Assembly: GCA_045580815.1 (NCBI GenBank)
Contig: JAZNOL010000078.1
Span: forward strand, 1 to 11,875
Direction: 5' to 3'
Length of the DNA: 11,875 nt
DNA from: JAZNOL01 sp045580815
GTDB taxonomy: Bacteria; Bacillota; Clostridia; RUG12999
The translations under genes were made by a program, and so were the position numbers. Of the stretch, positions 1-5,791 are shown in pieces (the first letter of the stretch is position 1; each line of letters starts with the position of its first letter). The notes beneath the pieces are model-generated. The model ran no database searches. It was given only the letters and a program-made list of their open reading frames with translations, and was not told the DNA's origin.

Positions 1-121
1 GAAAAACAAACAGAAAAAAATATTTTTTTAAAGATTTTTCCATAATTTAAAAATCCTTTCTGCCCGCAAAATCAGGTGAACCCCTTATCTGCGGGCAGAT
101 AAGGAAATTGCCGAAAGAGTG
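1..121. other. AT-rich left-edge intergenic stretch with two overlapping hairpins
   Basis: No gene is supported here. Bases 1-58 are very AT-rich. Two competing hairpins follow: CTGCCCGCA (60-68) pairs with TGCGGGCAG (90-98), and CCTTATCTGC (83-92) pairs with GCAGATAAGG (95-104). They share bases 90-98, so only one can form at a time. Neither is followed by a clear T-tract on either strand, so they are not called terminators. They may belong to another repeat family or to a leader or trailer of a gene off the left edge. Confidence 0.5.
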
Positions 122-396
122 TTTGGTTTGTACCGCCCAGAGGCTTCCCCCTTGGGGGGCGAAGCTCGCACGGTAGTGAATGACAGTTCGGGGAACTGTC
201 AGAGCCGTGCGTGGCCGAGCCGCAGCGAGACAGCTGTCGAGCGGATGGGAGACTGATGAGGGGATGACGCCGCAAGGCGGCATGTTTGTAAAAGTGTTAA
301 GATTTTACAATTGTTTTGCTGTCGCAAAATCCCCTCATCCGAGTTGCTTCGCAACCCACCTTCCCCACGTAGGGGGAAGGCTTTTGGTTTGTACCG
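122..396. repeat. Hairpin-rich interspersed element, copy 1 (no gene in core)
   Basis: This is one of three modular copies in the window. The 14-bp direct repeat TTTGGTTTGTACCG occurs at both ends (122-135 and 383-396). The left module holds a GC-rich hairpin (GCTTC...GAAGC, about 143-165) and a long branched stem at 164-220: GCTCG/CGAGC, then GCACGG/CCGTGC, then TGACAGTTC/GAACTGTCA around a GGG loop. The 67-nt core lies between GATGAGGGG (255-263) and CCCCTCATC (331-339). It is a chain of three hairpins: GCCGC/GCGGC near 268-280, TTGTAAAA/TTTTACAA at 286-310, and TTTTGC/GCAAAA at 314-329. The right module has GTTGC-TTC-GCAAC (343-355) and a CCTTCCCC/GGGGAAGG stem. The element is probably a non-autonomous, MITE-like copy. 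Frames that read through it are not thought to be genes. Confidence 0.75.
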
Positions 397-432
397 TCCT
401 AAACCTCCATTGTATAAATGGAGCGTTTTCAC

Positions 433-462
433 AAAAAAGGCAACCGAAAACCGGTTGCCTTT
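433..462 (-). terminator. Rho-independent terminator downstream of gyrA
   Basis: An 11-bp perfect stem, AAAGGCAACCG (436-446) with CGGTTGCCTTT (452-462), surrounds a 5-nt loop. Read on the minus strand it ends in a run of six T (complement of 433-438), the canonical form for the end of leftward transcription from gyrA. The plus-strand side is followed by TTAATTTTATTTTT, so it may also stop rightward transcripts. It lies about 120 bp past the gyrA stop. Confidence 0.8.
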
Positions 463-543
463 AATTTTATTTTTCAAGCAGTGTTTTTTACCGTTGTTTT
501 TAACCTGCGGGCTTCAAATACTGCTACTTAAACTGTGGACTTC

Positions 544-584
544 AAAAAGCCCGTGTTTAAAATTTTTCCTTTTAAAGGCTTTTT
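544..584 (-). terminator. gyrA terminator: Terminator-like hairpin overlapping the gyrA stop
   Basis: AAAAAGCC (544-551) pairs with GGCTTTTT (577-584), and TTTAAAA (556-562) pairs with TTTTAAA (570-576). A 4-nt bulge (552-555) sits on one side. On the minus strand the structure ends in TTTTT and starts inside the gyrA stop codon (583-585). It may act with the stronger hairpin at 433-462. It is weaker because the inner stem is all A-T and there is a bulge. Confidence 0.5.
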
Positions 585-3132
585 ATTCTTCTGTTTTTTC
601 AGGTGCTTCCTCAGCCGCAGGTGTTTCCGGTGCAGTTTCACCGTTTTCTGCCGCCTCTTCTTCGCTTTCTTCTTCACGCAGAATAGTCGAAATTGACGAC
701 AGTCTTGCTTCCTCTGCAAGCTTAATCAGTCTTACACCCTGTGAAGCTCTGCCGCAGGCACGTATTTCGTCCGAATGGATTCTTATGATTACGCCCTCCG
801 AGGTTATCATAATCAAATCCTCGTCGTTAATTGCTTTAATCGCAATAACGTTGCCTGTTTTGTCGGTGATGTTATAGTTTTTAACACCCATACCGCCACG
901 GCCCTGAACCTTGTATTCCTCAACAGGAGTACGTTTTCCATAGCCTTTTTCTGTTACAGAAAGGATATATTCTTTTTCGTCGGCAATTTCCATGCCCACA
1001 ATATAATCGCCCTCACGGAGTTTAACCGCACGCACGCCACGGGCGTCTCTGCCAACGGTACGCACATCTTTTTCGTTAAACATAATTGCTCCGCCGTGAT
1101 GTGTGCCGAGAATGATATTCTTTGTGCCGTCGGTGAGTTTAACGTCAATAAGCTCGTCGCCCTCGTCAAGCTTAATAGCGATAATACCGCCTTTGAGCTT
1201 GGTGTTGTAACGCATAAGCTCGGTCTTTTTGATTACACCGTTTTTGGTGAGCATAATGAGGTATTTGCCCTCTTCAAAATCCTTGACGGAAATAGCTGTT
1301 GAAACAGTTTCCTCCGGCTCAAGCTGAAGCAGGTTGACAATTGCTGTGCCTTTTGCCTGTCTGCCCACCTGAGGAATTTTGTATGCTTTCATCTTGTGCA
1401 TACGGGCTTTGTTTGTAAAGAACATCACATAATCGTGAGTTGAACCTACAGAAATATTCACCGCAAAATCCTCTTCACGGGTGCTCATGCCGCTGATACC
1501 TCTGCCGCCACGGCGCTGACTTTTGTATGTATCAAGGCTCTGGCGTTTGATGTATCCCAGGTGAGTCATGGTGAACACGTTTTCTTCCATGGGAATAAGG
1601 TCTTCAATATCAATGTCGTAGTCCGAGGTTGTAATTTCGGTAAGTCTGTCGTCACCGTATTTATTTTTAACCTCTGTAAGCTCTTCCTTGATAATAGAAT
1701 TTACAAGCTCGCTGCTTTCGAGAATTTCGCCGTAATATTTGATTTTTGCAAGCAAATCGGCGTATTCGTTGTCAATTTTTTCTTTTTCAAGACCCTGTAA
1801 ACGTGCAAGACGCATATCAAGTATTGCCTGCGCCTGAACATCGGACAGCTCAAAACGTTCCATAATACGTGCTTTTGCATCGTTATACGCACTTCTTATA
1901 ATCCTGATGATTTCGTCAATATTGTCAATAGCAATTCTCAGACCTTCAAGAATATGAACTCTTGCCTCGGCTTTTGCTTTGTCATATTTTGTGCGGCGGA
2001 TAAGCACCTCACGCTGATGGTCAAGATAATACGCAATCATCTCTCGCAGGTTCATTACTTTAGGCTGATTGTCATGCAGAGCAAGCATAATCACGCCGAA
2101 AGTATCCTGCATCTGTGTATATTTGTAAAGCTGATTGAGCACAACGTTGGCGTTGGCGTCACGTTTAAGCTCAATAACAATTCTCATACCGTTTTTGCCC
2201 GATTCGTCGTTAAGGTCGCTGATGCCCTCAATAACCTTGTTTTTAACCAGTGTGGCAATAGACTCGATAAGACGTGTTTTGTTAACCTGATAAGGAATTT
2301 CTGTTACAATAATATACTGTTTGCCTTTAATTTCTTCAATTTCCGCACGGGCACGCACAAAAACCTTGCCCCTGCCGGTTTTGTAAGCGGCTCTTATGCC
2401 TGCAACACCGTAAATTATGCCGGCTGTTGGAAAATCGGGACCTTTAACATAGTCCATGAGAGTGTCAACGTCAATTTCAGGGTCGTCAATCATGGCAATA
2501 CATCCGTCAATAACCTCACCGAGGTTGTGGGGCGGAATATTTGTCGCCATACCAACAGCAATACCCGAAGAGCCGTTTACAAGCAGGTTCGGAATCTTTG
2601 ACGGCAGAACGTTGGGTTCTTTACGTGTTTCGTCAAAGTTAGAACTCATTGAAACAGTGTCTTTTTCTATGTCACGGAGCATTTCGTCCGAGATTTTTGC
2701 CATTCTTGACTCGGTGTATCTGTAAGCCGCCGCCGGGTCGCCGTCCACGCTACCGAAGTTACCGTGACCGTCAATAAGCGGGTATCTCAGCGAGAAAGTC
2801 TGTGCCATACGTACCATTGCATCATAAACCGAAGCGTCACCGTGTGGATGGTATCTACCCAGCACGTTACCAACGGTTGTGGCACATTTTTTGTGAGGCT
2901 TGTCGCTGGTGATGCCGTCTTCGTACATTGCGTATAAAATACGGCGGTGAACAGGTTTTAAACCGTCACGCACATCAGGCAGAGCACGGCCTACAATAAC
3001 GCTCATCGAATAATCAAGATAAGCGGTTTTCATTTCTTTTTTAAGCTCAACGGGAATGACGCTCTGTCTTTCGTCGCCGCCGTTTCCGCCATTTTCACCC
3101 ATTTCAGGGTTGTTTATTTTATCGTTATCCAT
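583..3132 (-). CDS. gyrA: DNA gyrase subunit A
   Basis: This is the breakage-reunion subunit of DNA gyrase (GyrA2GyrB2), which introduces negative supercoils with ATP in the cytoplasm. The protein is 849 aa, near the usual 800-880. The N-terminal winged-helix domain carries the quinolone-pocket segment HPHGDASVYD (95-104) and the active-site RYT (138-140), whose Tyr139 forms the phosphotyrosine link with DNA. The C-terminal beta-pinwheel has the GyrA box QRRGGRG at 539-545, which marks it as gyrase rather than ParC. The start ATG is preceded by AAGGAG (3143-3148) at 10 nt. Compared with the E. coli protein there is a polar N-terminal extension of about 20 residues and a Glu/Ala-rich acidic tail of about 30 residues. 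The position equivalent to E. coli Ser83 is Ala100 and the next residue is Ser101. The gene is separated from gyrB by a DUF559-carrying repeat element. Confidence 0.98.
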   Translation of the reverse strand: MDNDKINNPEMGENGGNGGDERQSVIPVELKKEMKTAYLDYSMSVIVGRALPDVRDGLKPVHRRILYAMYEDGITSDKPHKKCATTVGNVLGRYHPHGDASVYDAMVRMAQTFSLRYPLIDGHGNFGSVDGDPAAAYRYTESRMAKISDEMLRDIEKDTVSMSSNFDETRKEPNVLPSKIPNLLVNGSSGIAVGMATNIPPHNLGEVIDGCIAMIDDPEIDVDTLMDYVKGPDFPTAGIIYGVAGIRAAYKTGRGKVFVRARAEIEEIKGKQYIIVTEIPYQVNKTRLIESIATLVKNKVIEGISDLNDESGKNGMRIVIELKRDANANVVLNQLYKYTQMQDTFGVIMLALHDNQPKVMNLREMIAYYLDHQREVLIRRTKYDKAKAEARVHILEGLRIAIDNIDEIIRIIRSAYNDAKARIMERFELSDVQAQAILDMRLARLQGLEKEKIDNEYADLLAKIKYYGEILESSELVNSIIKEELTEVKNKYGDDRLTEITTSDYDIDIEDLIPMEENVFTMTHLGYIKRQSLDTYKSQRRGGRGISGMSTREEDFAVNISVGSTHDYVMFFTNKARMHKMKAYKIPQVGRQAKGTAIVNLLQLEPEETVSTAISVKDFEEGKYLIMLTKNGVIKKTELMRYNTKLKGGIIAIKLDEGDELIDVKLTDGTKNIILGTHHGGAIMFNEKDVRTVGRDARGVRAVKLREGDYIVGMEIADEKEYILSVTEKGYGKRTPVEEYKVQGRGGMGVKNYNITDKTGNVIAIKAINDEDLIMITSEGVIIRIHSDEIRACGRASQGVRLIKLAEEARLSSISTILREEESEEEAAENGETAPETPAAEEAPEKTEE

Positions 3133-3238
3133 TTTAAGCAGTCTCCTTCACTTAATATCGTAAAGTTTTTAGCTGTTCCCAGAAGGGAATTTTTTGAGTT
3201 TACAGAGTCCTTTTACCCTTTATGAAGAGGGCTTAAGG
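3133..3238. other. gyrA leader region
   Basis: This is the 106 bp between gyrA and the left edge of the repeat element. It contains the strong gyrA SD (AAGGAG, 3143-3148). A short hairpin TTCCC/GGGAA near 3176-3190 is followed by TTTTTT on the plus strand, a weak rightward terminator shape. No convincing -35/-10 pair for gyrA was found. If gyrA has its own promoter, it lies here or within the repeat. Confidence 0.4.
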
Positions 3239-3776
3239 TCGTACCGTCCATAGGCTTCCCCTTGGTGGGCGCGAAGCTCGCACGGTAGTGAATGACAATT
3301 CGGGGAATTGTCAGAGCCGTGCGTGACCGAGCCGCAGCGAGAAGCTGTCACGAAGTGACTGATGAGGTGTTAATATTGTTCAATATATCTTTACATACGC
3401 TTTCAAATCTTTGATTAATATCTAAATTAGAATATCTCAAAACTTTAATTCCTAAACTTTTTAAATATTCATCTCTTTCAGTATCACTTTTTATTCCTTT
3501 TTCTTTATAATGTTGTGACCCGTCAATTTCTATCACTATTTTTGAATTTGCACAGTAAAAATCCGCAATATATCTGCCTATAACCTTTTGTCTGTTAACT
3601 GTAACAGGCAATGTTTTAAGAAAATCATACCAAAGATGTTTTTCTTCTTTTGTCATGTTTTTTCTTAATGTTTGTGCATTATCAGTTAATTTAGGATTAT
3701 TTATTGTGTTCATTTCCACCTCATCCGTCAGCTAACGCTGACACCTTCCCCTCAAGGGGAAGGCTTTGGCTCGTAC
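3239..3776. mobile_element. Hairpin-rich interspersed element, copy 2, carrying a DUF559 gene
   Basis: The element fills most of the gyrB-gyrA gap. TCGTAC occurs at both ends (3239-3244 and 3771-3776). The outer sequences GTAC..GTCC.TAGGCTTCCCC at left and its approximate reverse complement at right form terminal inverted repeats. The left module contains the branched stem 3276-3332: GCTCG/CGAGC, GCACGG/CCGTGC, and TGACAATTC/GAATTGTCA around GGG. It also contains GTCAC-GAA-GTGAC (3347-3359). The core is bounded by perfect 9-bp inverted repeats GATGAGGTG (3361-3369) and CACCTCATC (3717-3725) and is filled by one gene. The right module has GTCAGC/GCTGAC (3727-3742) and CCTTCCCC-TCAA-GGGGAAGG (3744-3763). 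The layout suggests the autonomous form of the family. Mobility is inferred from the structure and from two related copies, not shown. Confidence 0.7.
3348..3719 (-). CDS. DUF559 domain protein (Vsr-like endonuclease fold) inside the repeat element
   Basis: A small 123-aa protein of the DUF559 family, whose members share the very-short-patch-repair (Vsr) restriction-like nuclease fold. Visible family marks are TKEEKHLW (23-30), ADFYC (52-56), IVIEIDGSQHY (61-71) with candidate metal ligands Asp53, Glu64 and Asp66, and the terminal TERDEYLKSLGIKVLRYSN segment (80-98). There is no membrane segment or signal peptide, and no methyltransferase next to it. The frame opens with GTG at 3719, but ATG at 3713 is also possible. 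The sequence GAGGTGG just upstream serves as the SD and is part of the element's 9-bp inverted repeat. The last residues (NTSSVTS) and the TGA stop are encoded by the opposite repeat arm. The gene therefore takes its translation start and stop signals from the element. The biological role is unproven. A nicking or mobility function for the element is inferred. Confidence 0.85.
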   Translation of the reverse strand: MEMNTINNPKLTDNAQTLRKNMTKEEKHLWYDFLKTLPVTVNRQKVIGRYIADFYCANSKIVIEIDGSQHYKEKGIKSDTERDEYLKSLGIKVLRYSNLDINQRFESVCKDILNNINTSSVTS

Positions 3777-3783
3777 ATTATTT

Positions 3784-3813
3784 AGGCTTTCCATCAATTG
3801 AAAGCCTTTTTTT
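3784..3813 (+). terminator. Hairpin with T-tract between gyrB and the DUF559 element
   Basis: AGGCTTTC (3784-3791) and GAAAGCCT (3800-3807) form an 8-bp stem with an 8-nt loop, followed by seven T on the plus strand (3807-3813). That orientation ends rightward transcription, although every gene here runs leftward. Read on the minus strand, the stem is followed by TAAATAAT, a poor T-tract. It could still be the gyrB terminator working weakly, or could stop a plus-strand transcript from the repeat element. Confidence 0.55.
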
Positions 3814-3826
3814 CCATACCCTTTTA

Positions 3827-5743
3827 TTAAATATCCAAATTCTGCACAAATTTTGCGTTTTTCTCAATAAATTCACGGCGTGGCACAACCTTATCGCCCA
3901 TCAGCAGAGAAATCATTTCGTCAGCGGCAGCCGCATCAGAAAGCTCAACTCTCTTCATAATACGTGTTTCGGGGTTCATGGTGGTTTCCCAAAGCTGTTC
4001 AGGGTCCATTTCACCAAGACCTTTATATCGCTGAATACCGGGGTTTTCGCCAACCTCTTTCAGCACCTCGGCAAGCTCATCGTCAGAATAAACATATTTT
4101 TCAAACTTTCCTTTTGTCACCTTATAAAGCGGCGGCTGTGCCAGATAAACGTTGCCGTTTTCGATAAGAGGACGCATATGTCTGAAGAAGAATGTCAAAA
4201 GCAACGTTCTGATATGCGAACCGTCAACGTCGGCATCGGCCATGATAATTACTCGCTCATAACGGAGCTTTGAAATATCAAAATCTTCACCTATACCTGC
4301 ACCAAGCGACATGATAACAGGTTTTAACTTATCGTTGTCGTAAATTTTGTCAATACGTGCCTTTTCAACGTTCAGCATTTTTCCCCAGAGTGCTAAAATC
4401 GCCTGGAAACTGCTGTCACGTCCGCCTTTGGCACTGCCGGCAGCAGAGTCACCTTCGACTATGTAAATCTCGGTGCCTGCGGCTTCTTTTATGTTACAGT
4501 CAGCCAGCTTGCCCGGCAGAGAAAGTCCCGAAAGTGCTGTTTGACGGCGTGTTAAGTCACGGGCTTTTCGTGCGGCTTCTCTTGCACGTGATGCAAGAAG
4601 TGCTTTTTCTATAATTGTTTTTGCGGTTGCAGGATTTTCTTCCATAAACGCTTCAAGCTTTTCAGAAACAACTCTGTCAACAAAACCACGCATTTCGCTG
4701 TTACCCAGTTTGGTTTTTGTCTGACCCTCAAACTGTGTTTCCTGCAATTTTACGCTGATAATCGCAGTTAAGCCCTCACGCACGTCTTCACCGCTGAGCG
4801 GTTTGTCGTTGTCTTTTATAAAATTAAACTTTTTGCCGTATTCGTTAATAACCTTTGTAAGTGCGGCTTTAAAGCCTGTTTCGTGAGTACCGCCCTCGGT
4901 TGTGTTGATATTATTGGCAAAGCTGGTTATATTTTCGCTGTAGCTTGTGGTGTACTGCAACGCAATTTCTGCCTCGCAGGTGTCGCCCTTGCCCTCAACG
5001 TAAATAACTTCGCTGTGAATAGGCTCTTTTGAAATGTTTTTAAATTCAACAAAGGATTTTATACCGCCCTCGTACATATATTCTTCGCTCTGCTCAAGAC
5101 CTTCACGTTTGTCGGTGAGAATAATACGCACACCTTTGTTAAGAAACGCCTGTTCACGCAGACGATTTTGAAGGGTTTCAAATTCAAAAACAGTGTCTTC
5201 AAAAATTTCTTTATCGGGCAAAAATTTAACAATCGTACCTGTTTTGTCGGTTGCTTCGCCTTTTGTAAGCGGACCTGTGGAATGTCCTCTTTCATAACGC
5301 TGACGGTGAACAAATTCCCCGTCATGAACCTCAACCTCAAGATACTCCGAAAGGGCATTAACAACAGACGCACCAACGCCGTGCAAACCGCCGGAAACCT
5401 TGTATCCGCCGCCGCCGAATTTACCGCCAGCATGAAGCACGGTAAAAACAACCTCAACCGCAGGCTTGCCGGTTTGCTTCTGAATACCTACCGGAATACC
5501 ACGGCCGTCATCGGTAACGGTGATGGAATTGTCCTCGTTGATAAATACATTGATGTTTTTGCAGTATCCTGCCAGAGCTTCGTCAATACTGTTGTCAACA
5601 ATCTCATAAACAAGATGATGCAGACCGCGAAGCGACGTACTTCCTATATACATACCGGGACGCTTACGGACAGCTTCAAGCCCTTCTAAAACCTGAATCT
5701 GACTTTCGTCGTATTGAGTGGAATTGTTTTCCATGTTTTCCAT
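3827..5743 (-). CDS. gyrB: DNA gyrase subunit B
   Basis: This is the ATPase subunit of DNA gyrase, which works with GyrA. At 638 aa it has the short form without the large enterobacterial insertion. The GHKL ATP-binding domain shows YEIVDNSIDEA (46-56), DDGRGIPV (78-85) and GGLHGVGASVV (118-128). The transducer includes QTKTKLGNSEMRG (341-353). The TOPRIM domain has EGDSA (430-434) with catalytic Glu430 and the metal-binding DADVDG (503-508). The C-terminal block includes IQRYKGLGEMD (570-580). The position of E. coli GyrB Lys447 is Trp453 here. The first ATG has AAAGG about 10 nt upstream. A second in-frame ATG at 5734 is possible but less conservative. The gene is 48 bp downstream of the sialidase-fold gene, with no terminator between, so it is probably in the same operon as recF and remB. 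Confidence 0.98.
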   Translation of the reverse strand: MENMENNSTQYDESQIQVLEGLEAVRKRPGMYIGSTSLRGLHHLVYEIVDNSIDEALAGYCKNINVFINEDNSITVTDDGRGIPVGIQKQTGKPAVEVVFTVLHAGGKFGGGGYKVSGGLHGVGASVVNALSEYLEVEVHDGEFVHRQRYERGHSTGPLTKGEATDKTGTIVKFLPDKEIFEDTVFEFETLQNRLREQAFLNKGVRIILTDKREGLEQSEEYMYEGGIKSFVEFKNISKEPIHSEVIYVEGKGDTCEAEIALQYTTSYSENITSFANNINTTEGGTHETGFKAALTKVINEYGKKFNFIKDNDKPLSGEDVREGLTAIISVKLQETQFEGQTKTKLGNSEMRGFVDRVVSEKLEAFMEENPATAKTIIEKALLASRAREAARKARDLTRRQTALSGLSLPGKLADCNIKEAAGTEIYIVEGDSAAGSAKGGRDSSFQAILALWGKMLNVEKARIDKIYDNDKLKPVIMSLGAGIGEDFDISKLRYERVIIMADADVDGSHIRTLLLTFFFRHMRPLIENGNVYLAQPPLYKVTKGKFEKYVYSDDELAEVLKEVGENPGIQRYKGLGEMDPEQLWETTMNPETRIMKRVELSDAAAADEMISLLMGDKVVPRREFIEKNAKFVQNLDI

Positions 5744-5791
5744 GTTTTATTTTCCTTTCTCTTTTTATTTAAAATGATAATTTGCAGTTGT

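Noticed and set aside
122..396. CRISPR array or tandem repeat
   Set aside because: The repeats are interspersed, not regularly spaced. There are no unique spacers between identical direct repeats and no cas genes.
180..464. Open frame across repeat copy 1 (94 aa) and similar frames at 8461-8841 and 8371-8619
   Set aside because: They run through conserved hairpin DNA, and their proteins only translate the repeat (for example MTVRGTVRAVRGRAAAR). There is no domain and no proper context, and equivalent frames appear wherever the repeat occurs.
1954..2601. 215-codon plus-strand frame, and other long antisense frames, inside gyrA, gyrB and dnaN
   Set aside because: They lie opposite strongly conserved genes, have no credible SD, and give low-complexity, Cys/Phe/Asn-rich proteins typical of antisense shadows.
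3348..3719. Part of a restriction-modification or Vsr mismatch-repair system
   Set aside because: No DNA methyltransferase or mutS/mutL gene is beside it, and the gene is enclosed by repeat arms. The element association explains it better.
4357..4614. Acquired quinolone-resistance mutation at GyrB Trp453
   Set aside because: It lies in otherwise normal family sequence, and Trp at this site is, to my recollection, common in related Firmicutes. There is no reason to call it selected.
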